Source: Propionibacteriaceae bacterium P6A17
Lineage (GTDB): Bacteria > Actinomycetota > Actinomycetes > Propionibacteriales > Propionibacteriaceae
Length of the DNA stretch: 64,000 nucleotides
Direction: 5' to 3'
Assembly (NCBI GenBank): GCA_000619965.1
Contig: JHVD01000003.1
Coordinates: forward strand, 124,001-188,000
Position 1 is the stretch's first letter. Every line of letters starts with the position of its first letter. Made by a program: the position numbers and the translations under genes. This document shows, in pieces, positions 19,624 through 27,230 of this stretch. A model generated the notes under the pieces. That model was not told where the DNA came from and ran no database searches. It worked only from the letters and a program-made list of their open reading frames with translations.

Positions 19624-20850
19624 TCAGTACCAGTGGTTGCGCAGCCAGAACTGGTACGCGCCGCGGTAACCGCCGTAGCGGGACTGCACATACGACTTCT
19701 GCCACTTGAGCGCGACGACCGGGTCGCTCCAGTTGGGGCCGAGCTTGGAGCAGGGCAACGCCTGGACGAGCCCGCAGGCGCCGCTCGATGGGTTGCGGGC
19801 GCTCGGGTTCCAGCCGGACTCCTTGGAGACGATGTAGTCGACGTATTGCCAGTCGGATTCGGCGATGCCGGCAGCGGCCATCCAGTCGTACTTGGTGCCG
19901 CTGCGGCGGGTCGACGAGGAGGACGAGGACGACGAGGACGACGAGGACGACGTCTCCGGCTCGGCGACCACTCGCGTGCCGACGGTGGTCACCTGCGCGA
20001 CGGGCTTCTTCAGCACCGTCTTGGCGGTGACCTCCTGGCTGACCTGCTTGCCGTCGTGCACGACGGTGGTGACGGTCTCCTTGGCGAGGCCCTCCACGCC
20101 CTTGGTGGTGACCTTGGAGGTGCCCTTGTCGAGCTTGTCCGACTTCACGGTCTTCTTCTCGAACGCGACGGCCACCTCGCGCTGCGTGGTGGTCACCTCG
20201 ACGTCGACGAAGGTCACGCGCAGCCCGTCGTCCAACTGGGTGGTGGCGGCGGGGGTGAGGATGTCATCGCCATCGGGGGTGATGCCGGCGCTGGCCAGCA
20301 GGTCCGCGACGGTGCCCGCGACGCGGTGCTGCTTCGTCTGGCCGCCGGCGGTGAGCTCGACGTCCTGCGCGGTGCGCACGTCGAGCGTGAGCCCCTCACG
20401 GCCGATCGTCGCGGACCGCGACGTGGACAGCTTGGAGTCGGGCTCGTTGAGGCTCAGGAAGGTGAGGGCCTCGTCGACGGTGCGGGCCGTGGTCCACACG
20501 GTGCGCTTGGCGCCGTCGACACTCACCTCGAGGGGCCGGGCGTAGCGGATGGAGATCTGTAGCCCGTCGACGATGCGGCTGTCCGGGGAGGGCAGAACGA
20601 CGTCGTGCTCGCCGACGACGATCCCCTCGCTCTCGAGCAGTTCGGCGACGGTGTCGTCGCGCACGGTGAGAGCCGAGGTGGCGCCGTCGACGTCGAGGGT
20701 GACGTCGCTGGTCTGCCACCAGGTGGCCGCGGCGACGCCGCCGACGAGGCTCAGCGCCGTCGCGCCGGCGATGGCGGGGGCGAGCAGCTTGCGTCGAAGC
20801 CTGCCGCGGGAGCCTTGCGGGGATGCCTGGGTGTCGTGCGTGGCAGTCAT
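19624..20850 (-). CDS. Secreted DUF348/G5 wall protein with lysozyme-like (SLT) domain
   Basis: 408 residues. The start at 20850 has GGTGGG upstream and lies 2 bp after the preceding paralogue's stop. It has a signal or anchor helix (about 20-45) and three DUF348 repeats (about 50-230), each with a V-x-D-G-x-x-x pattern. A G5 domain follows (EKKTVKSDKLDKGTSKV...VTTVGTRVV), then a poly-Ser linker of about 14 residues. The C-terminal 80-residue transglycosylase-like domain has catalytic-type Glu in SKESGWNP and GACGLVQALPCSKLG. The architecture parallels RpfB, but the last domain is the SLT-type variant, not a classical Rpf domain. Likely role: cleaving peptidoglycan in the wall. Cotranscribed with the RlpA-type paralogue. 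Confidence 0.85.
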   Translation of the reverse strand: MTATHDTQASPQGSRGRLRRKLLAPAIAGATALSLVGGVAAATWWQTSDVTLDVDGATSALTVRDDTVAELLESEGIVVGEHDVVLPSPDSRIVDGLQISIRYARPLEVSVDGAKRTVWTTARTVDEALTFLSLNEPDSKLSTSRSATIGREGLTLDVRTAQDVELTAGGQTKQHRVAGTVADLLASAGITPDGDDILTPAATTQLDDGLRVTFVDVEVTTTQREVAVAFEKKTVKSDKLDKGTSKVTTKGVEGLAKETVTTVVHDGKQVSQEVTAKTVLKKPVAQVTTVGTRVVAEPETSSSSSSSSSSSSSTRRSGTKYDWMAAAGIAESDWQYVDYIVSKESGWNPSARNPSSGACGLVQALPCSKLGPNWSDPVVALKWQKSYVQSRYGGYRGAYQFWLRNHWY

Positions 20851-20852
20851 GC

Positions 20853-22031
20853 TCAACCCACCTTTTCCCACGTGACGGTGACCACACCGGCCGAGGTGCC
20901 GCCGATGGCCTTCATGGCTGCGGTGGAGAGGTCGAGGCAGCGGCCGGCGACGTAGGGGCCGCGGTCGTTGATGCGCACGATGGTGGACTTGCCGTTGGCC
21001 TTGTTGGTGACCTTGACGCGGGTGCCGAACGGCAGCGTCTTGTGGGCGGCCGTGAAGTCCCACGTGTTGAAGCGTTCGCCGCTGGCGGTGGGCTGCGGAT
21101 CCCAGTAGTAGGAGGCCTTGCAGGTGTTGCCGACGGCGGGGCTGAGGTTGGACGACGAGGAGCCGGTGGTGGAGCTGCTGTCGGAGCTGGCCTTGGGCGC
21201 GGTCTTGGTGCCGACGAGGGTGACCTGGTCGATGGCCTTCTTCACGACCTCCTCCGCAGTCTTCTTCGACGAGACGACCTTGCCGTCGTGCGTGACGGTC
21301 TGCCACGTCTCGCGCTTGAGCCCGTCGACGCCCTTGGTCTGCACCTTGGTGGTGCCCTTGTCGAGCTCGGAGGTCTTCTTGGATTGCTTGTCGAACGCGA
21401 TGGCGACGTCCTTCGTCGAGGTGGACACCTCGACGGCGACGTACTTCACTTCGAGCCCATCGGTGAGGCTGGTGGTGGCGGCGGGGGTGACGATGTCGTC
21501 GGCGTCGGGGGTGATGCCCTGCGCGTCGAGGAGGTCGGCCACGGTGCCCGCGAGGGTGACCGGCTGGGACTTGCCGCCGGCGACGAGGGTGACGTCCTTG
21601 GCCGTCACGACGTCGAGGGTGAGGCCGTCGCGGGTGATGCTGGCGGAGCGGGAGGCGGACAGCTTGGAGTCGGCGTCGTCGAGGTTGAGCTGGCCGAGCG
21701 CTTCGCCGACGGTGCGGGCCGTCGTCCACACCTCGCGGGTGGAGCCGTCGACGGTGAGCTGCAGCGGGTAGGCGTGCTGGACGGAGATCTCGAGCCCGTC
21801 GCTGACCTGCGTGCCGGCCGCGGGAAGGACCACGTCGTGCGCGCCCACCTCGACGCCCTCGAGCTCGAGCACATCCGCGACGGTGTCCTCCCGCACCGAC
21901 AGCGTGCGCGCCGCGCCGTCGACGGACAGCGTGACGTCGTGCGTCTGCAAGGCGGTGGCGAGTCCGACGCCGCCGACGAGGGCGAGTGCGGTGACGCCTG
22001 CGAGCGCGGGTGCGAGCAACTTCTTCTTCAA
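20853..22031 (-). CDS. Secreted DUF348/G5 wall protein with RlpA-like double-psi barrel
   Basis: 392 residues from a TTG start at 22031 (LKKKLLAPALAGVTALALVG) that has GGGAGA 7 bases upstream. An ATG 51 bases further upstream is possible but would put an odd Cys/Pro-rich leader before the signal peptide. Signal peptide, three DUF348 repeats, one G5 domain and a Ser-rich linker precede an RlpA-like domain (KASYYWDPQPTASGERFN..., LPFGTRVKVTN, RINDRGPYV, RCLDLSTAAM). The RlpA Asp in NDRGP is present. It is probably a wall hydrolase or glycan binder. It is a close paralogue of the next gene, sharing everything except the last domain. Confidence 0.85.
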   Translation of the reverse strand: MKKKLLAPALAGVTALALVGGVGLATALQTHDVTLSVDGAARTLSVREDTVADVLELEGVEVGAHDVVLPAAGTQVSDGLEISVQHAYPLQLTVDGSTREVWTTARTVGEALGQLNLDDADSKLSASRSASITRDGLTLDVVTAKDVTLVAGGKSQPVTLAGTVADLLDAQGITPDADDIVTPAATTSLTDGLEVKYVAVEVSTSTKDVAIAFDKQSKKTSELDKGTTKVQTKGVDGLKRETWQTVTHDGKVVSSKKTAEEVVKKAIDQVTLVGTKTAPKASSDSSSTTGSSSSNLSPAVGNTCKASYYWDPQPTASGERFNTWDFTAAHKTLPFGTRVKVTNKANGKSTIVRINDRGPYVAGRCLDLSTAAMKAIGGTSAGVVTVTWEKVG

Positions 22032-22124
22032 GGTGGGTCTCCCAGTCGAGGGGGGCGGTGCCGGTGGGCACGCGCACAGCATAACCCGACCCTGAACGAA
22101 ACCCAAAGTATTCCTGAGAATCAC

Positions 22125-24278
22125 TCAGCTTTTGCGGAAGAACTTCAGCAACAGGGAGTTGAGTACGACGAACACCGAGCTGAACGCCATCGCCGCGCCC
22201 GCGATCATCGGCGTCAAGAACCCGAGCGCCGCCAGCGGGATGGCCGCGGTGTTGTAGCCGAACGCCCACACCAGGTTGGACTTGATCTTGCGCAGCGTGG
22301 CGCGCGAGAGCCGCACCGCGTCGACGGCCGCCCGCAGGTCGTGGCGCATCAGGGTGATGTCGCCGGCGGCGATGGCCGCGTCGGTGCCGCTGCCCATCGC
22401 GATGCCCAGGTCGGCCTGCGCGAGCGCCGCGGCGTCGTTGACGCCGTCGCCCACCATCGCCACCTGGCCGCCGCGCTGGAACTCCTTCACGACGTCCACC
22501 TTCCCCTGCGGGGTGACGCCGGCGCGCACGTCGTCGATGCCCACCTGCTGCGCGATGGCGCGTGCGGTGGCCTCGTTGTCGCCGGAGAGCAGCACCGGCG
22601 TGAGCCCGAGGGCCCGCAGTTCGGCGACCACCTCGCGCGCGTCGGGCTTGAGGGTGTCCGCGACGACGATCCTGCCGAGGACGCGCTGCCGCATGGCCAC
22701 CCACACCTCCGAGCCGAGCACGTCGGCGACGCGGCGGGGCACGTCGAGACCGAGCTGGCGCACGAGTGCCTCGCTGCCCGCCCACACCTCGATGCCGTCG
22801 ACCAGGCCCCGGACTCCCTGCCCGGGGATGTTCTCGAAGTCGGTGAGTTCGCCCGTCGCGCTGCCTTCGAGGGCGCGGGCGATCGGGTGTTCGCTCGCGG
22901 ACTCGACGGTGGCCGCCACGCGCAGCAACGTCGCCTCGTCGACGCCCTCCGCCGGCTCCACGGCCGCGACGGACATCTGCCCGGTGGTCAGGGTGCCGGT
23001 CTTGTCGAACAGGATGGTGCGCACCTTGCGGGCACGCTCCAGGACCTGCGGGCCGCGGATGACGACGCCCAGCTCCGCCCCGCGGCCGGTGCCCACCATG
23101 AGCGCCGACGGGGTGGCGAGCCCGAGCGCGCAAGGGCAGGCGATGATGAGCACCGCAATGCCCGCCGACAGCGCCATCGTGAATCCGGAGCCCGCGACGA
23201 GGTGCCCGACGAAGGCCAGGAGCGCGATGCCGAGCACGACGGGCACGAAGATGCTGGTGACCTTGTCGGCCAGCCGTTGCACGTCGGCCTTGCCCGACTG
23301 CGCCTCTTCGACGAGCCGCGCCATCTGCGCGAGCTGCGAGTCTGCGCCGACGGCGGTGGCGCGCACGACGAGGCGCCCCGTCGTATTGACGGCGCCCCCG
23401 ACGACGCTCGAACCCGGCTCCACCTCGACGGGCAGCGACTCGCCGGTGAGGATGGACTGGTCTACGGCCGAACGCCCCTCGACGACCTCCCCGTCGGCGG
23501 CCACCTTCTCGCCGGGGCGCACGACGATCAAGTCGCCTTCCTTGAGCAGACGCACGTCGACGTCCTGCTCCTGCCCGCCCACGAGCCGTCGGGCGCGCTT
23601 GGCGCCCACCTCCAGCAGGGCGCGCATGGCTCGACCGGACTCGCGCTTGGCGCGCGCCTCGATGGTGCGGCCGAGCAGGAGGAACGCGATGATGGCGACG
23701 GCCGCCTCGAAGTAGACGAAGCCCAGCGCGTCCTGCTGGGAGAGCGTGAGCTCGAAGTGGTGGGTCATGCCGATGCGGCCGGCATGCCCGAAGAACATCG
23801 CGTAGACGGACCAGCCCATCGCGGTGAGCGTGCCGAGCGAGACGAGGGTGTCCATCGTCGTCGCCCCGTGGCGGAGGTTGGTCCACATGGCCTTGTGGAA
23901 GCCGCGTCCGCACCAGAACACGACGATGGACGACAAGACGAGCGCCACCCATTGCCAGCCCGGGAACTGCAGCGCGGGCACCATCGAGACCGCGACGACG
24001 GGCGCCCCCAGCGCGAACGCCAGCAGCATCCGGGGGCGCAGTTCGGCCGCCTCGTCACGTTCGGGGGCGTCTGGCTGCGGCAGCGTGGCGCCGTAGCCGG
24101 CCTGCTCCACGACGGCGATGAGCGCCTCGGGGGTCATCGACTCCGGCGCCTCGACGGTGGCCCGCTCGGTGGCGTAGTTGACGCTGGCCTGGACGCCGTC
24201 GACCTTGTTGAGCTTCTTCTCGATGCGCGCCGCGCACGAGGCGCACGTCATCCCCTGGATGTCGAGCTGGGTGAGCAT
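22125..24278 (-). CDS. copA: Copper-exporting P1B-type ATPase
   Basis: 717 residues. One N-terminal heavy-metal domain carries GMTCASC. The membrane CPC motif is IACPCALG, the phosphorylation site DKTGTLT, with SEHPIARAL (the HP motif), TGES in the actuator domain and GDGVNDAAAL in the hinge. It pumps Cu(I) out of the cytoplasm. The ATG has an AAGGAA ribosome site. It is the third gene of a CsoR-CopZ-CopA operon on the minus strand, under the CsoR operator at 24961. The 127-bp gap to copZ contains GC-rich arms (GCCGGGGG and CCCCCGGC) that may form a hairpin. Confidence 0.95.
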   Translation of the reverse strand: MLTQLDIQGMTCASCAARIEKKLNKVDGVQASVNYATERATVEAPESMTPEALIAVVEQAGYGATLPQPDAPERDEAAELRPRMLLAFALGAPVVAVSMVPALQFPGWQWVALVLSSIVVFWCGRGFHKAMWTNLRHGATTMDTLVSLGTLTAMGWSVYAMFFGHAGRIGMTHHFELTLSQQDALGFVYFEAAVAIIAFLLLGRTIEARAKRESGRAMRALLEVGAKRARRLVGGQEQDVDVRLLKEGDLIVVRPGEKVAADGEVVEGRSAVDQSILTGESLPVEVEPGSSVVGGAVNTTGRLVVRATAVGADSQLAQMARLVEEAQSGKADVQRLADKVTSIFVPVVLGIALLAFVGHLVAGSGFTMALSAGIAVLIIACPCALGLATPSALMVGTGRGAELGVVIRGPQVLERARKVRTILFDKTGTLTTGQMSVAAVEPAEGVDEATLLRVAATVESASEHPIARALEGSATGELTDFENIPGQGVRGLVDGIEVWAGSEALVRQLGLDVPRRVADVLGSEVWVAMRQRVLGRIVVADTLKPDAREVVAELRALGLTPVLLSGDNEATARAIAQQVGIDDVRAGVTPQGKVDVVKEFQRGGQVAMVGDGVNDAAALAQADLGIAMGSGTDAAIAAGDITLMRHDLRAAVDAVRLSRATLRKIKSNLVWAFGYNTAAIPLAALGFLTPMIAGAAMAFSSVFVVLNSLLLKFFRKS

Positions 24279-24405
24279 GGTTCCTTCTTCTGGTTCGCCG
24301 CGCGGGCGGCGTGTGGATGCCGACGGGGCGCGTCGGGCTTGGCGATGTGCCGGGGGCGGCGGGGCCGAGGGCCGACGTCGACCCCCGGCGCGGCCGCGAC
24401 TCGGC

Positions 24406-24615
24406 TCAGGCGAGGGCGACCGTGTAGTCGCCCGCCTCGGACACTGCCTGGGCGATGGTCTCGAGGGGGAGCTGCTCGTCGGAGGTGACGATCATCTCGC
24501 CGCCCTCGAGCTGCACCTTCACGTCGGTGACGCCGTCGACGCCCTGCACTTCCTCGGTGACGTGGGCGACGCAGTGGCCGCAGGTCATGCCGGTGACGAT
24601 GTACTTGGTCTCCAT
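24406..24615 (-). CDS. copZ: Copper chaperone CopZ (HMA domain)
   Basis: 69 residues, a single heavy-metal-associated domain with the metal site GMTCGHC near residues 9-15. It delivers Cu(I) to the CopA ATPase encoded next. AAGGAG lies 6 bases before the ATG at 24615. Confidence 0.92.
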   Translation of the reverse strand: METKYIVTGMTCGHCVAHVTEEVQGVDGVTDVKVQLEGGEMIVTSDEQLPLETIAQAVSEAGDYTVALA

Positions 24616-24649
24616 GGGGGCTCCTTGCCGGTGGTGGGGGTGGGATGGG

Positions 24650-24937
24650 CTAGCGGGCGAGCCGGCGGATGGCGGCGGTGGCTTCGGCGAGTTTGGCGTC
24701 GGCCTCCTCGCCGCCGTGCTGGATGGCGTGCGCGACGCAGTGCCCGAGGTGGTCTTCCAGCAGCCCGAGCGCGACGGCCTGCAACGCGGACTGGACCGCG
24801 GAGATCTGCGTGAGGATGTCGATGCAGTACTGGTCCTGCTCGACCATCCGGTGCACGCCGCGGACCTGCCCTTCGACGAGCTTGAGCCGTCGAAGGTAGG
24901 CGTCCTTGTCGTGGGTGTAGCCGTGGGCTTGGGGCAT
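24650..24937 (-). CDS. csoR: Copper-sensing repressor CsoR
   Basis: 95 residues, all-helical DUF156 family. The Cu(I) ligand set is present: Cys in DQYCIDIL, then His and Cys in DHLGHC (spacing His-x3-Cys). When Cu(I) binds, the repressor leaves its operator and the copper operon is expressed. It is the first gene of its operon, with AAGGAGGT 9 bases before the ATG. Confidence 0.93.
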   Translation of the reverse strand: MPQAHGYTHDKDAYLRRLKLVEGQVRGVHRMVEQDQYCIDILTQISAVQSALQAVALGLLEDHLGHCVAHAIQHGGEEADAKLAEATAAIRRLAR

Positions 24938-24958
24938 GTGGGTGACCTCCTTGCTCGT

Positions 24959-24986
24959 ACTATACCCCCGTAGGGTATGGAATCAA
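24959..24986 (-). promoter_or_regulatory. Copper operon promoter with CsoR operator
   Basis: On the minus strand the -35 is TTGATT (24981-24986) and the -10 TATAGT (24959-24964), with a 16-bp spacer. Between and over them lies the pseudo-palindrome TATACCCCCGTAGGGTAT (24961-24978), a typical CsoR site with G-tracts. Repressor binding would cover the -10. Confidence 0.85.
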
Positions 24987-25019
24987 GACCCACCCCCGGC
25001 GTCCCCCCTTTTCCCCAGA

Positions 25020-25402
25020 TTGCCCACACCCCCTGTGGAAAACCTCGGTTTCGACGGGAAACCCCAAGCGAACAACGGGTGAACGACGGCCCATAGCACG
25101 TCTCCCCGACGACACGCCACTTTCGGCGCGATTTGCCGGCAAACTCTCATACTTCCTTGTCAGTGACGTTTCCCCTGCGGCCTGGGCTGCAAGTCGACAA
25201 AGCTGCCCGACGACGCCCCTCGGCCCCGAGAGGTGAACGGCCGGTCACCGGCTCGCATGTGGAGAACCTTGGCCGAGAATCCCTTTATAACGATTTGATC
25301 ACAGGATTTACGGGGGCGAAACGCCGTCGGTCCACAGGCTGCACGCGCGATCGCGGGGGTTGTCCACACGTTGTCCACAGGTTCTCCGCAGACTTCCCCA
25401 CA
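25020..25402. promoter_or_regulatory. DnaA-box-rich spacer upstream of dnaB
   Basis: The 479-bp gap 24987-25465 has no gene. It contains two perfect TTGTCCACA boxes (25360-25368, 25371-25379) and variant boxes: TTGCCCACA 25020, TTTTCCACA (reverse) 25034-25042, TTCTCCACA (reverse) 25258-25266, TTCCCCACA 25394-25402. There is also a notably AT-rich patch near 25274-25310 (CCCTTTATAACGATTTGATC). This may be a DnaA-controlled dnaB promoter or a secondary DnaA-binding locus. Confidence 0.45.
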
Positions 25403-25465
25403 GACCCCGACGACGGAGGTTTGCCGTCGTCACCTAGCCTGTTCCCGGGAAGGGAGGAGGCAGCG

Positions 25466-26809
25466 ATGTCGGAAGCGGAGATCGACCGGACGCCACCGCA
25501 GGATCTGGAGGCGGAGCAGAGCGTGCTGGGGGCCATGCTGATGAGCAAGGACGCCATCGCCGACGTCGTGGAGGTGCTTCGCGGCAGCGACTTCTATCGC
25601 CCCAACCACGAGACGATCTTCGACGCCATCGTCTCCCTCTTCGGACGCGGCGAGCCCGCCGACCCGATCACCGTCGCCGGCGAGCTCGGCAAGATGGGTG
25701 AGCTGCAGAAGGTGGGCGGCCCCGTCTACCTGCACGACCTCCTGGCGTCGGTCTCCGTCGCCGCCAACGCCATCTACTACGCCGAACTCGTCCGCGACAA
25801 GGCGGTCCTCAGGCGCCTCGTGAGCGCGTCGATCCGCATCGCGCAGCTCGGCTACCAAGGGCAGGGCGAGGTGGACAAGATCGTCGACGAGGCCCAGCAG
25901 ACCCTTTACGAGGTCACCGAGCGGCGCACGTCGGAGGACTACAAGTCGCTCGCCGAGCTCATGGAGCCCACCTTCGACGAGCTGGAGGCCATCCAGTCCT
26001 CCGGCGACGCGCTCGCCGGCGTGCCGACGGGATTCGTCGAGCTCGACCGCCTCACCAACGGCCTCCACGCCGGGCAGATGGTGATCGTCGCCGCGCGCCC
26101 GGGCGTCGGCAAGTCCACGTTCGCGCTCGACATCTGCCGCTCGGCCGCCATCCACAACAACCTCACCACGGCCTTCTTCTCGCTGGAGATGAGCCGCACG
26201 GAGATCGTGATGAAGGTGCTCTCCGCCGAGGCGTCGGTCCACCTCGGTCGCCTGCGCGGCTCGGGCCGGATGGACGAGTCCGACTGGCAGCGCGTCACCG
26301 ACAAGGGCGTATTGCTCACCGGCAAGCCGTTCTTCATCGACGACTCCCCCAACCTGACGATGATGGAGATCCGCGCGAAGGCCCGGCGCCTCAAGCAGCG
26401 CAACGACCTGCAGCTCATCGTCGTCGACTACATCCAGCTCATGAGCTCGGGCAAGAAGGTGGAGTCGCGTCAGCTCGAGGTCTCCGAGTTCTCCCGCCAG
26501 ATCAAGCTGCTCGCGAAGGAGCTCGAGATCCCGGTCATCGCCCTCTCGCAGCTCTCCCGCAACACCGAGCAGCGCAAGGACGGGGTGCCCCAGCTCTCCG
26601 ACCTGCGCGAATCCGGCTCGCTGGAGCAGGACGCCGACATCGTCATCATGCTGCACCGCCCCGAGCTCTACACGCAGAACCCGTCCGACGAGGAGCGCGG
26701 CCAGGCCTTCTTCCACGTGCTCAAGCACCGCAACGGGGAGACGGGCCGCATCGACGCCCTCTTCCAAGGCCACTACTCCCGCTTCACCAACCCGCCAATC
26801 GGTGCGTAG
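25466..26809 (+). CDS. dnaB: Replicative DNA helicase
   Basis: 447 residues from the ATG at 25466, which has GGGAGGAGG 9 bases upstream. The frame is open further upstream, but that part is the DnaA-box spacer. The N-terminal collar domain (PPQDLEAEQSVLGAMLMSKDAI) and linker are followed by the RecA-like motor with Walker A ARPGVGKSTFALD, FSLEMSRTE, Walker B LIVVDYIQLM and the SLEQDADIVIMLHRPE segment. The length is normal and there is no intein, although actinobacterial DnaB often carries one. It unwinds DNA at the replication fork. It stands alone on the plus strand. Confidence 0.97.
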   Translation: MSEAEIDRTPPQDLEAEQSVLGAMLMSKDAIADVVEVLRGSDFYRPNHETIFDAIVSLFGRGEPADPITVAGELGKMGELQKVGGPVYLHDLLASVSVAANAIYYAELVRDKAVLRRLVSASIRIAQLGYQGQGEVDKIVDEAQQTLYEVTERRTSEDYKSLAELMEPTFDELEAIQSSGDALAGVPTGFVELDRLTNGLHAGQMVIVAARPGVGKSTFALDICRSAAIHNNLTTAFFSLEMSRTEIVMKVLSAEASVHLGRLRGSGRMDESDWQRVTDKGVLLTGKPFFIDDSPNLTMMEIRAKARRLKQRNDLQLIVVDYIQLMSSGKKVESRQLEVSEFSRQIKLLAKELEIPVIALSQLSRNTEQRKDGVPQLSDLRESGSLEQDADIVIMLHRPELYTQNPSDEERGQAFFHVLKHRNGETGRIDALFQGHYSRFTNPPIGA

Positions 26810-26919
26810 CCGCTGCGTCTCGGGGATCGCCGCCACGTTCGTGGGCCGAGCCGCGCCGACTCGGGACGGGGACGCGGCATCCAGGGCGTAGACGCTCTTT
26901 CTGAGCGGTGTCGGTTGAG

Positions 26920-26945
26920 GAGGGGAAGCGCCGTTGCTTCCCCTC
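26920..26945. terminator. Perfect 10-bp hairpin after dnaB
   Basis: GAGGGGAAGC-GCCGTT-GCTTCCCCTC, about 110 bp after the dnaB stop and between convergent transcripts. Only a weak T run follows. It could terminate either direction. Confidence 0.6.
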
Positions 26946-27230
26946 TTGCAACGAGTTTCATATACGACGACGGACTTGGGAACCCCTCTGCGGGAAATGT
27001 TGCGAAGTTGTTATCTACGTTCGCGGTCAGCGACGCGGGCGGCCCGCTCGCAGACCTGCGCCCGCACCCCGACGGGGCGCCAGGGCGACGGGAACGCCGA
27101 GCACTTCCGGACGCCCCTCCGAGAACCGGAGGCCCACCAGCCCGTCCGCGGAAACGCCCCGACGGTGCGCCGGGCGTCCTCGAACCGCGTTCGCACCGAA
27201 GCTGGCGAGGATGCCCGGCGGAAGGCTGCC
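26946..27230. other. Gene-free spacer between dnaB and the YhgE gene
   Basis: The first part (26946-27030) is relatively AT-rich (GTTTCATATACGACG...GTTGTTATCTACG). The rest is GC-rich. Open frames here have no ribosome sites and repetitive Arg/Pro composition, so I see no gene. A promoter or a small RNA cannot be excluded. Confidence 0.4.

Noticed and set aside
22032-22124. c-di-AMP (ydaO) riboswitch before the wall-protein operon
   Set aside because: Such riboswitches often precede rpf-type genes, but only 93 bp separate the start from copA and no matching structure is evident.
20851-23952. Extension of the SLT-type wall protein frame to over 1400 codons
   Set aside because: The upstream part is antisense or alternate-frame sequence over the RlpA-type gene and copA. 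The protein with signal peptide and ribosome site starts at 20850.
25020-25402. Calling the DnaA-box region the chromosomal origin
   Set aside because: No dnaA, dnaN or rpmH nearby, and in actinobacteria oriC lies between dnaA and dnaN. Kept as a regulatory cluster only.
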